Virus record (IMG/VR): IMGVR_UViG_3300037264_001113
Span: 1-40,710 of that record
DNA length: 40,710 nt
Origin: a virus
Direction: 5' to 3' (one strand)
Shown here: piece by piece, positions 1-6,398 of the stretch
Position numbering within the stretch: the first letter of the stretch is position 1
Layout of the letters: every line of letters begins with the position of its first letter
Made by a program: the position numbers and the translations under genes
Notes under the pieces: generated by a model
The model's database searches: none
Told to the model about the DNA's origin: nothing
The model's input: the letters and a program-made list of their open reading frames with translations, nothing else

Positions 1-49
1 CCACCCGGATCGGTACCGCAACAGCCGCTTTTTTCGCTCGCATGGTCAT
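1..49 (-). CDS. RHH regulator, second copy, 5' fragment cut by the window edge
   Basis: This is the start of a second copy of the ribbon-helix-helix gene found complete at 37459-37650. The first 16 codons read MTMRAKKAAVAVPIRV, against MTMRAKKAAAAVTIRV in the full copy. The ribosome site AGGAGG stands just upstream at the same spacing in both copies. The rest lies beyond the left edge. A contig end inside a duplicated sequence is where assemblies often break, so this copy could be intact in the real genome. Confidence 0.6.
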   Translation of the reverse strand, partial: MTMRAKKAAVAVPIRV

Positions 50-141
50 CTCGTAGCCTCCTGTCCCGTCGCCGGGTTGTGTGATGATGCCCTCCATAGT
101 GGTAGCTCGTCGCCCCCGAAACGCCCCGCCGCGATCCGGCG
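1..141. repeat. Direct repeat of 37602-37742 (end of wHTH gene plus RHH start)
   Basis: Positions 1-141 match 37602-37742 with only a few substitutions. The shared stretch holds the last codons of the winged-helix gene, the RHH ribosome site and the RHH start. Here the winged-helix part (about 46-141) is only a 3' remnant: its frame meets a stop a few codons upstream of the homology edge. The same motif AGATGCGCC lies just outside the repeat in both copies, with an extra 32 bases here. Confidence 0.85.
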
Positions 142-175
142 CTTCGTTCAGCAACGTCTTCGCCTTCGCGGCCAG

Positions 176-189
176 ATGCGCCACGGCTA
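176..189 (-). repeat. Stop-codon motif, copy 1 of 4
   Basis: On the minus strand this reads TAGCCGTGGCGCAT. The TAG is the stop codon of the 47-residue gene upstream. The same 14 bases occur at 621-634, 36542-36555 and 36844-36857, each time starting with a gene's stop codon. Confidence 0.85.
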
Positions 190-330
190 CCGGGCCTCCC
201 GTGCGAGCAATCGCGCCGCCCTGATATATAGTCTCAGCACCATCGGCCACTGCTCCCCGATGGAACCGTTCGCCCGCCATGTCCGGTACGCCTCTGCCGC
301 CTGCCGTGCAACGCGTTCGTAGCAGTTCAT
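187..330 (-). CDS. Small basic phage protein, 47 aa
   Basis: A 47-codon gene (MNCYERVARQAAEAYRTWRA...) whose ATG overlaps the stop of the 70-residue gene before it by ATGA, which supports translation by coupling. It is rich in Arg and Ala, probably helical, with no signal peptide or membrane segment. Its last residues, REAR, and the stop codon lie in sequence shared with the ends of two other small genes (632-841 and 36855-37079). I do not recognise a family. It is the third gene of the cassette that begins at the promoter near 900. Confidence 0.55.
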   Translation of the reverse strand: MNCYERVARQAAEAYRTWRANGSIGEQWPMVLRLYIRAARLLAREAR

Positions 331-539
331 ATCGCCGCCTCCGCGCGCTCGCGCTGGGCACCCACCGCAATATCGGCCTCGCGCAGGGCATTGAACGCCT
401 CCTGCATGTCCCCGCGCTCCCGTGCGGACTGCGCGCTCTGTAGGTTTTTGATTATCGCCGCAGTAACCTGTGCCTCGTGCGCTACCGTATTCAGGCGAAC
501 CTGTTCATCGGTCTGTTTCGGCATCCTCGGTGCTGGCAT
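327..539 (-). CDS. Small helical phage protein, 70 aa
   Basis: A 70-residue, charged and probably fully helical protein (starts MPAPRMPKQTDEQVRLNTVA, ends RERAEAAI). AAGGAGG stands a few bases before the ATG and a GC hairpin lies just upstream of that at 563-577. The pattern of Glu, Arg and Ala suggests two amphipathic helices, but I recognise no family. It is translated from the leader that follows the stop-codon motif of the gene before it and overlaps the next gene by ATGA. Function unknown; the cassette context suggests an accessory early role. Confidence 0.6.
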   Translation of the reverse strand: MPAPRMPKQTDEQVRLNTVAHEAQVTAAIIKNLQSAQSARERGDMQEAFNALREADIAVGAQRERAEAAI

Positions 540-562
540 CTGTCATCCTCCTTCCTGGGTCC

Positions 563-577
563 GGGGCTTCGCGCCCC
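563..577. promoter_or_regulatory. Leader hairpin upstream of ribosome site, copy 1 of 3
   Basis: GGGGC and GCCCC pair across a five-base loop, inside a longer conserved block running from GGCGAGGGG to the AGGAGG ribosome site. Nearly the same block stands before the genes starting at 841 and 37313. There is no U-run after it, so it is more likely an mRNA leader structure (stability or ribosome access) than a terminator. Confidence 0.5.
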
Positions 578-620
578 TCGCCTCTCGTGATTTGTAAAAC
601 TTGTGACCGCTTCCCTTGGT

Positions 621-634
621 ATGCGCCACGGCTA
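621..634 (-). repeat. Stop-codon motif, copy 2 of 4
   Basis: TAGCCGTGGCGCAT on the minus strand. TAG is the stop of the 69-residue gene at 632-841, which ends QEAR. See the copy at 176-189. Confidence 0.85.
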
Positions 635-841
635 CCGGGCCTCCTGCGGGACGTAGTATTTACCACGGGGGGCAAATATCTGGCCCCACGGTATGCCCCA
701 GTAATTCATGTCTCCCGTGACAAACCCCGCCGTGCAATCATCGTTGCAGACATAGACGATACGCCCCCTGATCGGTTCGTCCCCAGGGTTCACCACGAAA
801 TATCGTTCCGTCCCGTCGTAGCCGTGATCCACCTTTGCCAT
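632..841 (-). CDS. Small phage protein, 69 aa, first gene after the early promoter copy
   Basis: A 69-residue protein starting MAKVDHGYDGTERYFVV with the ribosome site GAGGAGG before its ATG. It has many aromatic and acidic residues (NYWGIPWGQIF around residues 46-56) and looks like a compact beta-rich domain. It holds two cysteines. It is the first gene downstream of the promoter at 897-925 and the hairpin at 865-879, so it should be well expressed. I do not recognise the family. Its C-terminal EAR and stop codon belong to the sequence shared with other small genes of this phage. Confidence 0.6.
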   Translation of the reverse strand: MAKVDHGYDGTERYFVVNPGDEPIRGRIVYVCNDDCTAGFVTGDMNYWGIPWGQIFAPRGKYYVPQEAR

Positions 842-864
842 CTTCTGTCCTCCTCATCGGGTCC

Positions 865-879
865 GGGGCTTCGTGCCCC
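865..879. promoter_or_regulatory. Leader hairpin, copy 2 of 3
   Basis: GGGGC and GCCCC around the loop TTCGT on the plus strand, between the promoter at 897-925 and the ribosome site of the 69-residue gene. It is nearly identical to the hairpins at 563-577 and 37333-37348. Confidence 0.5.
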
Positions 880-896
880 TCGCCTACTACATCTAT

Positions 897-925
897 ATGC
901 TAGCACTAGCTGGCTAGCGTGTCAA
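897..925 (-). promoter_or_regulatory. Sigma-70-like promoter with internal GCTAG repeats, copy A
   Basis: On the minus strand TTGACA (925-920) is followed after exactly 17 bases by TAGCAT (902-897). The spacer and -10 box hold three related half-sites (GCTAGC, GCTAGT, GCTAGC) in inverted arrangement, as expected of an operator that would block RNA polymerase. The whole block is repeated at 37366-37394. A ribbon-helix-helix gene or its remnant lies directly upstream of each copy, so the RHH protein is the obvious candidate binder (inference). Confidence 0.7.
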
Positions 926-944
926 GCGCCACACCTGCCGGTAA

Positions 945-1098
945 GGCCAGATACCCTATATTTATATGGCTTTTATTGGTGTTTTTATGTTAAGTACGTC
1001 CTGTCCCTGATTTGGCCGCCGCGACCCGCTCCAGCGCCCCCCGGATGATGCCGTCCACTAGCGCCTCTAGCGTCACGTCCCGATCCACTGCCAGTTTT
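945..1098. repeat. Repeat of 37420-37567: AT-rich block plus RHH 3' end
   Basis: The AT-rich stretch (about 953-997) and the RHH 3' codons up to 1098 repeat the sequence at 37420-37567 almost base for base. Homology stops sharply at 1098, where an unrelated gene begins. The AT-rich part stands out strongly from its GC-rich surroundings and is kept in both copies, which suggests it does something, such as acting as an UP element or a protein site. Confidence 0.8.
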
Positions 1099-1191
1099 CG
1101 GGTAGTAGTTGCCGGAGGCATTCGGTTCCGCCGACAGCGGAACCTTCCCGGTAACAGTAACGACAGCGTCCGCGTCGTCCATGTTGCTCAT
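985..1191 (-). CDS. Chimeric ORF, 68 aa: 5' end of an unknown gene joined to out-of-frame RHH sequence
   Basis: The ATG at 1191 has a good ribosome site (AAAGGGGG). The first 32 or so codons (MSNMDDADAVVTVTGKVPLS and on) look like an ordinary soluble protein. At 1098 the DNA becomes the 3' part of the RHH gene, but this frame is not the RHH frame, so the rest is a Gly/Arg/Ser-rich tail with no likely function. I read it as the truncated start of a gene lost by recombination. Translation is likely; a working product is doubtful. Confidence 0.45.
   Translation of the reverse strand: MSNMDDADAVVTVTGKVPLSAEPNASGNYYPKTGSGSGRDARGASGRHHPGGAGAGRGGQIRDRTYLT
990..1098 (-). pseudogene. RHH regulator 3' remnant
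   Basis: In the third frame the DNA encodes LAVDRDVTLEALVDGIIRG and on to ALERV, identical to the C-terminal half of the RHH protein at 37459-37650, followed by a diverged tail and a stop at 990. There is no start codon and no N-terminal beta strand, so it cannot make a working ribbon-helix-helix dimer. Confidence 0.8.
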
Positions 1192-1212
1192 GCTCGTTTC
1201 CCCCTTTGAATT

Positions 1213-2019
1213 TTAATCGTACGTCAGCCCGAACGAAGACGGTTTCGAAGCGGAAGCCGGCCGGCGGTTTTCTTCGGCCTTGATCTGTTCGTGGTGCAGT
1301 AGTTCACGGCGGGCAAAAAACCCGACCATCGAAATCGACTGGCGCTTTTCGACACAGTATTCGATGTGCTTCGCGGCCATGCCGCGGGCGTGATCCTCGC
1401 CGAACCCTTCGCGGTTCAGCCAGACCAGGATCATCAGCCAGAACTTCAGGTCACGTCCGAACGTGTCGGCCGGCGGCGACTCGCCCGGCCGGCGGACCGT
1501 GACCGTATCGCGGAACGCTTTCGTTAGGGTATGGGCCATCTTGACCTGTTCCGGGGTCCACTTTTTAGAACGCGAAGCGTGAACCGCGCTTTCGCGCGGA
1601 ACTCTTACTTCTTCCTCTTTCGGTTTTAGTTCCGTTCCGGAAGATGTATTCAGAGTATCTTCTCTTAAGATGGAGGGGGACAATTTGTCCGGGGGGGGAG
1701 GCGGACAATTTGTCCGCCCCACTTGTGGCGTTAGCCCTGGACGCCCCAATATATAGTGATTCGTCAATTGCTTCCCGTTCGCGTCGAATCGCTTTTCAAC
1801 CCTGACCCATCCCTTCGCCTTCAGCCGCTTAACGATCCGGCGGGCGGTTCGTTCATCGACGCCCACGGTCCCGGCGATTTCCTTGTCGGACGGGAACCCG
1901 TGCGACCCGTGTCGGGCGATTTCAGCGACGGCCAGACGTTCAGCCGCGTCCAGGTTTGATTTTAGAAGCGTTGACGTTAGGACAACGGCGTCCAGGTCGG
2001 GCGATACTTGCCCCTTCAC
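1213..2019 (-). CDS. Winged-helix protein, candidate replication initiator
   Basis: A 268-residue protein. Residues about 20-95 form a helix-turn-helix of the winged type (DKEIAGTVGVDERTARRIVK, then a wing around VEKRFDANGKQLTNHYIL). A Pro- and charge-rich linker follows. The C-terminal part (residues about 155-250, with FWLMILVWLNREG) is helical. Phage replication initiators of the lambda O or DnaD-like type often have an N-terminal winged helix and a helical C-terminus, and the position behind a strong promoter fits. It starts at a GTG that overlaps the previous stop by GTGA. A transcription regulator is the alternative. No helicase loader is visible next to it. Confidence 0.5.
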   Translation of the reverse strand: MKGQVSPDLDAVVLTSTLLKSNLDAAERLAVAEIARHGSHGFPSDKEIAGTVGVDERTARRIVKRLKAKGWVRVEKRFDANGKQLTNHYILGRPGLTPQVGRTNCPPPPPDKLSPSILREDTLNTSSGTELKPKEEEVRVPRESAVHASRSKKWTPEQVKMAHTLTKAFRDTVTVRRPGESPPADTFGRDLKFWLMILVWLNREGFGEDHARGMAAKHIEYCVEKRQSISMVGFFARRELLHHEQIKAEENRRPASASKPSSFGLTYD

Positions 2020-2267
2020 GATTCGCCGTCGGCTTCCCGTTCGAACGCCATCAAGGCGGCGTTCTCCCGGTTCATGGCGAACAGCCGTTCAATCGTTTCG
2101 GGTTCGACGTAGAAGGGATCGCCAGGTTGAATCGGTACGGCCATCATGGCATCGGTACAGCCCGCATGGGCCGCGCCCTTGTCCTGTTCCCAGTCGATCA
2201 GGTCGCCGATCTGGTACGGCTTTTCGCAGAACTTACACTTCCCCGCATACTTCGACGCGAATCGCAT
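2016..2267 (-). CDS. Small zinc-finger protein, 83 aa
   Basis: The start MRFASKYAGKCKFCEKPYQI is set by AAAGGGGG before the ATG at 2267. CxxC at residues 11-14 and a later His-Ala-Gly-Cys pair give four possible zinc ligands, as in treble-clef fingers of phage early proteins. The remainder is acidic (VEPETIERLF). It ends by GTGA overlap with the candidate replication initiator and probably acts with it or regulates early genes; that is inference from position. Confidence 0.6.
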   Translation of the reverse strand: MRFASKYAGKCKFCEKPYQIGDLIDWEQDKGAAHAGCTDAMMAVPIQPGDPFYVEPETIERLFAMNRENAALMAFEREADGES

Positions 2268-2368
2268 AGAACTACCCCCTTTGAAAAATTCCGACACGGC
2301 CCCAGGGGGTCGGGCAAATAACCCTTATCCCGGACGCGGCACCTCGTAAGGCCCCCGCGCGTCAAAGT

Positions 2369-2542
2369 TCAGCCGTGTCTTTTTAGGACTCCGTCCAGCG
2401 CCTGAATCATCGCGGGCGTAAATACCGTATGCGTTCGCCCGTCGCGCAACTCTTTAATAGGCCGTATAATCATTGATCGGCTGATTAAGCACACACAGGG
2501 CCGGGGAAGGGCGTACCGCTGACACATGGCCTCTGTTGTCAT
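2369..2542 (-). CDS. Small protein, 57 aa, first gene after the 2.67 kb promoter
   Basis: The ATG at 2542 follows GGAGGGCGGG and opens a 57-codon gene (MTTEAMCQRYALPRPCVCLI...). The middle, IIRPIKELRDGRTHTVFTP, could be part of a small DNA-binding or excisionase-like fold, but I cannot assign a family. It is the first gene downstream of the promoter at 2642-2670 and of the palindrome at 2569-2580, the usual place for a Cro- or Xis-like regulator. That role is only suggested by position. Confidence 0.45.
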   Translation of the reverse strand: MTTEAMCQRYALPRPCVCLISRSMIIRPIKELRDGRTHTVFTPAMIQALDGVLKRHG

Positions 2543-2568
2543 CCCGCCCTCCAAACCCCCGGAAACCT

Positions 2569-2580
2569 CGTGTATACACG
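2569..2580. promoter_or_regulatory. Palindrome CGTGTATACACG, candidate operator
   Basis: A perfect 12-base palindrome in the leader between the promoter and the 57-residue gene. It shares the core TGTATACA with the sites at 2640-2651 and 15261-15274. It sits where a repressor could block elongation or form a loop with the promoter site about 70 bases away. Confidence 0.5.
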
Positions 2581-2639
2581 TACTGCCGGGGATGCTGGGG
2601 GGCGGTTGCGGACGGCGCGCGGGCGTTCTGGCCATGCTC

Positions 2640-2651
2640 CCTGTATACAGG
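2640..2651. promoter_or_regulatory. Palindrome CCTGTATACAGG over the -10 box, candidate operator
   Basis: A perfect 12-base palindrome that contains the -10 hexamer TATACA of the promoter on the minus strand. A protein bound here would exclude RNA polymerase. Its core TGTATACA is shared with two other sites in the window. No clear repressor gene can be matched to it. Confidence 0.55.
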
Positions 2652-2670
2652 AGCGCGGCCGGGATGTCAA
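2642..2670 (-). promoter_or_regulatory. Strong sigma-70-like promoter for the replication-initiator operon
   Basis: TTGACA (2670-2665) and TATACA (2647-2642) are 17 bases apart on the minus strand, close to the sigma-70 consensus. The -35 box overlaps the stop codon of the tail gene at 2667-3404, so this promoter restarts transcription for the genes from 2542 downward. Confidence 0.75.
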
Positions 2671-3404
2671 GTGGCGTTGCTGATTATCGCGTAATTGTAC
2701 GTGGATGTGTCCGTATTGCCCGCCGCGACGGTGAACCCAACCCCGGCCGTGATCGTCTGCAGGAACGGGGCCCGAGAAATCGTTCCGCCCACGGTGTTGA
2801 GCGACATGCAAACCGTGTCCGTGATCGCAATGGACGTATTCGCCACAGACACGGCAACCGCGCCGTTCGCCACGAACGTCCCGCATTTTCCGTTTGCTCC
2901 TTGTTTCAGCGTGAGCCCGGAGGTTGCCGCGCCCGCGACAAGGGGCCCTGTCATCGTGGAATCCGTGAAGGCTATTATTTTTCTCGTCGGTCCGGTCTTG
3001 ATCGTGTAGTAGAGAATGTCTCCGTTGTTGACTTCTATCGCGCCAGCCTCCGGAGTTCCCAGGACAACGGCCCCGGACTGCGTGAGTTTCAGCGGAGCCG
3101 TCGATGCCGCGGCTGTGCCGGCTTTGATGTGTAAAAAAGCGGACGGGGCGGTGAGACCCACCCCGATTGCCAACCCCTCCTGAAAAACTGTTGTCCCATT
3201 TATCACCGTCTGCGGTGTGGTCTGGTCAATCAACAGCACCGGAATACTCTGCGCTGTCAGCGTCAAGCTGTCCTCCGGTGCCCGTCTCAGTGTATGCGCC
3301 GGGTTCGTTGGACATAATACCGACGCCGGGGGGTTGGACGCGTCCGATATTTCCTTCCACGCGACGCAATCTTCGCAATAAACAGAAAAATTATAAGTAA
3401 TCAT
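2667..3404 (-). CDS. Putative tail tip or receptor-binding protein, 245 aa
   Basis: A 245-residue protein, last of the fibre cluster. Residues 1-60 begin MITYNFSVYCEDCVAWKEI and hold three cysteines, perhaps a small zinc or adaptor domain. The remaining 185 residues are Thr-, Ala-, Val- and Gly-rich with regularly spaced beta-strand patterns (GTTVFQEGLAIGVGL, LKLTQSGAVVLG), as in trimeric tail spikes and knobs. The start is chosen two bases after the previous stop. The gene is less GC-rich than its neighbours, common for host-range genes that move between phages. Exact role inferred from place and composition. Confidence 0.5.
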   Translation of the reverse strand: MITYNFSVYCEDCVAWKEISDASNPPASVLCPTNPAHTLRRAPEDSLTLTAQSIPVLLIDQTTPQTVINGTTVFQEGLAIGVGLTAPSAFLHIKAGTAAASTAPLKLTQSGAVVLGTPEAGAIEVNNGDILYYTIKTGPTRKIIAFTDSTMTGPLVAGAATSGLTLKQGANGKCGTFVANGAVAVSVANTSIAITDTVCMSLNTVGGTISRAPFLQTITAGVGFTVAAGNTDTSTYNYAIISNAT

Positions 3405-3406
3405 AG

Positions 3407-5017
3407 TTAAGCTGTCCTGCCCCACGCGCCGCGAACGGATGCGTTTGTCGCCGCGCTCCCGGCTTGCCGTCGAAGCTCTACCGCGTATTCCCTGACGGCG
3501 TTCGCCGGTGTGATCGTGCCGGAGTCGTAGATCGTCGGCGTCGTGGACGCCACGGTCGATGTCAGCAGGGCTAACTGCGCGGCCGTGGTGATGTCGTATA
3601 TCCGGAGTTCAGCGTAACCAGTCGCGCCCGGAGTCGTCGCCCACATACTCGCGGTAAAAACGAAGCCCTGGGGGAACATCGCCAGCAAGTTTACCTTGAA
3701 ACGCGTGATTTCCTGGAACGTGGTCGAGTTGGTCTGATCCAGTCCCGTCTGGAAAGCCGTCGCGATCGTCGGATGTGCGACCGCGTAGGCGACTTCGGCG
3801 TCCGTGTTTGTCGCGTCCACGGGAAGCCCGTTCGCGTTCGCTTGAAGTATCTTTCCATTCGTCGCCGTGGATGTATGATCCGGCGTCGACGTGATCGAAT
3901 GCTGTCGGGCGTGACTGGCCGGGATCAGCACAGCAAGCGCCGCGTCGATCTGGGGATGGGTGTTCACCCCGATATCGGTCAGGTTGAAATGGGATCCGCC
4001 GCTGAACATCCCGTCCGCGACATGGTGTTCCCCGGTCGCCGTTAATTCCATATTCGACGCGCCCGACAGTTCCCAGACCATATCGACCATGTGTTCGGCG
4101 GTCCCGGTCAGCGCCATCATGGACGCGCCGAAGTTGTTCGCTTCGCTGTAACTGTCGGCGGTCGCGGTCAGTTCCATCAGCGACGATCCGGACAGCGACG
4201 GCGTCGAATTCTGGGCGGTCGCGGACAGCGACATGATCGACGCGCCAGAACACGCGATCGGCCCGGACAGCGCGGCGACGGCCGACAGAACCATGATCGA
4301 ATTGCCGAACATTTCAAAAACCGTTCCTTCGTACGGGCGAAGGGAAACACCGATGAAGCTGTATTCGGCGAATGCGTACGACGGCCCGGGGTCGTTCGCG
4401 GTCATCAGGACTGAACCCGTCGCGCCCGGAATCGTGAATCCGAAAGCCTGAACGTTTAGGGCGTTTACTCCCCCGGTTCCGTTCTGCGCGTCTTGCCAAA
4501 CTTGACTTACAGGCGGAACGACTCCGTAATCTCCGGTTCCGATTCGTCCGGACATGGCGACGAACACCAGTTCGCCGACGTTGGTCGGTACGTCCAGCGT
4601 TGCGTCCGGCGCGATCGCGGTTGTCACCCCGGACGCCGTGACGTACGAACCGAATGGCCCGTCCTGGTCGATCATATCGAACGACGACGCGCAAACGATA
4701 AGCGCCGCGGTCGTCCCATTGGTAAGCGTGATCGTTCCGGTGACGTTGGCCGCGCCGACCGGCGGCGCGACCATGTACCAGACCGCGTCGTATTGGTAAT
4801 CGGCCGACACGTCCCCCAGCAAGGTTAACGCGACCCCGCCGTATTGAATGTCGCTGGAAGCGACCGGGTTCGGTGTTCCGTCGAAGGTGTTCGCGTGTAC
4901 CGTTACCAGCAGAAGGCGGGCGGTCCCCGCCGGCGTCGCGTGAGCGAACGGGGTTATTGCCGCGGACGGTCCCGCGACGATTTCCTTCCCGATCGTATTC
5001 GACGCGAACGCCGGCAT
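3407..5017 (-). CDS. Tail fibre-like protein with internal repeats, 536 aa
   Basis: A 536-residue structural protein. Residues 1-230 form a beta-rich domain. From about 235 to 350 there are five imperfect repeats of 20-30 residues with the theme SGxSxMxLTATA (SGASIMSLSATA, SGSSLMELTATA, FGASMMALTGTA, SGASNMELTATG, SGGSHFNLTDIG). The part after HPQIDAALAVL (about 355-420) resembles stretches common in phage fibres before the tip, and the last 110 residues look like a beta-sandwich head. It lies between two other fibre genes. It most likely binds the host surface or links the fibre to the tail. Confidence 0.6.
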   Translation of the reverse strand: MPAFASNTIGKEIVAGPSAAITPFAHATPAGTARLLLVTVHANTFDGTPNPVASSDIQYGGVALTLLGDVSADYQYDAVWYMVAPPVGAANVTGTITLTNGTTAALIVCASSFDMIDQDGPFGSYVTASGVTTAIAPDATLDVPTNVGELVFVAMSGRIGTGDYGVVPPVSQVWQDAQNGTGGVNALNVQAFGFTIPGATGSVLMTANDPGPSYAFAEYSFIGVSLRPYEGTVFEMFGNSIMVLSAVAALSGPIACSGASIMSLSATAQNSTPSLSGSSLMELTATADSYSEANNFGASMMALTGTAEHMVDMVWELSGASNMELTATGEHHVADGMFSGGSHFNLTDIGVNTHPQIDAALAVLIPASHARQHSITSTPDHTSTATNGKILQANANGLPVDATNTDAEVAYAVAHPTIATAFQTGLDQTNSTTFQEITRFKVNLLAMFPQGFVFTASMWATTPGATGYAELRIYDITTAAQLALLTSTVASTTPTIYDSGTITPANAVREYAVELRRQAGSAATNASVRGAWGRTA

Positions 5018-5023
5018 GGTCGG

Positions 5024-5803
5024 TTAGCTCATCGTCAGGATGATCGATCCGATCGGGAACTTCAGCGTCTGGTTTATCGCCGTGACCCGCGCCACGTCCA
5101 GGGCGCCGCGGCAAAGCTGGTTTGCCCCTCCACCGACGGCGTCCTTGATCGCGAACCATCCGATCGTCCCCCACGCGGGCGCCGTGATCGTCGGGAAGGT
5201 CGCGACAGGGTCGTTCGACGTGATCCCGTCCGTCGGGGCGATGAATGTCATCGCCTGACGTGCGTACGAACCCCCAGCGGTCGCTTCGGTTCCGGAGTCG
5301 TCCCCCAGCGGATCGGTCGAATAAAGACCGATATACACCGCCGCCGGCGGGACATACGCCACGTTTGAGAACGCGAAGTCCAGCAGGATATTCGCCAGGT
5401 AGTCCGATATTTGGGCGTTGAACGTCAGTTCGACGTCGCCGATGTTGACGTAATCGGTTTCGCCGGTGTCGATGTTCAGGGCCGTCGTGAACTGACCGAA
5501 CGCCATCAGCACCCCGCCGACACCGACGGCGTCCTTGATGCCCCAATGCGTTACGTTGCCCCAGGGCGCCAGCGCGGTTGGGTACGTCAGCAGGGCGTCG
5601 TTCGCGATGACGCCGCCGGCCGCGGCGCCGAATGTGATCGCTTGCCGGACGTATGCGCCGCCCGACACTTCGACCCCGGAGTCGTCGACGGCAGGGTCGG
5701 ACGTATACAACGCCAGGTAACACGTCGCCGGCGGGACGTATGCCGTGTTACGGAATACGTGGTCGATCAGCGCGTTCTTCAGTACCGTCGAAAGCTGGGC
5801 CAT
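5024..5803 (-). CDS. Tail fibre/tip protein with two tandem Gp80-like domains, 259 aa
   Basis: Two copies of one domain lie head to tail. Copy 1 (1-130) has ALIDHVFRNTAYVPPATCYL, then SGGAYVRQAITF, then WGNVTHWGIKDAV. Copy 2 (131-259) has ANILLDFAFSNVAYVPPAAV, then GGSYARQAMTF, then WGTIGWFAIKDAV. This pattern is known from single-domain phage tail fibre-associated proteins; a double copy is less usual. GGAGGT before the ATG at 5803 fixes the start. It is expected in the distal tail with the fibre gene that follows. Confidence 0.7.
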   Translation of the reverse strand: MAQLSTVLKNALIDHVFRNTAYVPPATCYLALYTSDPAVDDSGVEVSGGAYVRQAITFGAAAGGVIANDALLTYPTALAPWGNVTHWGIKDAVGVGGVLMAFGQFTTALNIDTGETDYVNIGDVELTFNAQISDYLANILLDFAFSNVAYVPPAAVYIGLYSTDPLGDDSGTEATAGGSYARQAMTFIAPTDGITSNDPVATFPTITAPAWGTIGWFAIKDAVGGGANQLCRGALDVARVTAINQTLKFPIGSIILTMS

Positions 5804-5804
5804 G

Positions 5805-6398
5805 TCAGTTACCTCCGGATGTAGTTTTAGACTTTTTCGGGAACCGCGCCTGGACCCCTAGAGTCCCGGCCCATCCCCCGTTTATCTGTCCGATCGCCGC
5901 CTTTCCAGACCATCCTGTCGCCCATTCGTACGTCGGGCCGGCGTTCCAGGCGAACGCGGACGGGCTGACCGTGATGTCCCCAGCGATTCCTAAAGGATAA
6001 AATTCCGGCGGGCATGATCCGGAAGGCGCGAAGGTCGGCGTCGACGCGCTGTCCGTCGACCGCGTCGTCGATATCTCCCCCGTCATTATACCTTCGCATC
6101 GCTTTTCGATTCGTCCGTCCGGGAACTGCGTCACCGTCCAGCCCGCGGAACACTTGAACTGTTCGATTTTAGATTCAAGTTCCCTGACGTGCTTCGCCTG
6201 AAGCGTATATGCCAGGGTCTTTTCGGCCAGCTTGTCAGCGCTGGTCTTCTGGGCGGTCCGCGCTTCGGTGATGCGGGCGCAAGACTGGAGCAGGGACGCG
6301 GACAGCGCCAGGATGACCGTCCCGGCGATCCCCCAGGACCAGCGCCCGATCGCCGTCTTCAGCCCCGCCTTCGCCAGATAACTTCCGATCGTCTTCAT
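5805..6398 (-). CDS. Membrane-anchored coiled-coil protein, candidate spanin
   Basis: Residues about 18-37 are a hydrophobic segment (WGIAGTVILALSASLLQSC) ending in a cysteine that fits a loose lipobox or a simple anchor. Residues 40-82 are a heptad-like helix (ADKLAEKTLAYTLQAKHVRE). The C-terminal 110 residues are Gly-, Ser- and Trp-rich and probably periplasmic. Anchor plus coiled coil is the plan of inner-membrane spanins, and the gene lies at the end of the lysis cluster. It overlaps the previous gene by ATGA. A minor virion protein is the alternative. Confidence 0.4.
   Translation of the reverse strand: MKTIGSYLAKAGLKTAIGRWSWGIAGTVILALSASLLQSCARITEARTAQKTSADKLAEKTLAYTLQAKHVRELESKIEQFKCSAGWTVTQFPDGRIEKRCEGIMTGEISTTRSTDSASTPTFAPSGSCPPEFYPLGIAGDITVSPSAFAWNAGPTYEWATGWSGKAAIGQINGGWAGTLGVQARFPKKSKTTSGGN

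Noticed and set aside
4314-5723. 469-codon minus-strand frame overlapping two tail fibre genes
   Set aside because: Arg/Gly-rich shadow without recognisable motifs; both underlying genes have better composition, overlaps and ribosome sites.
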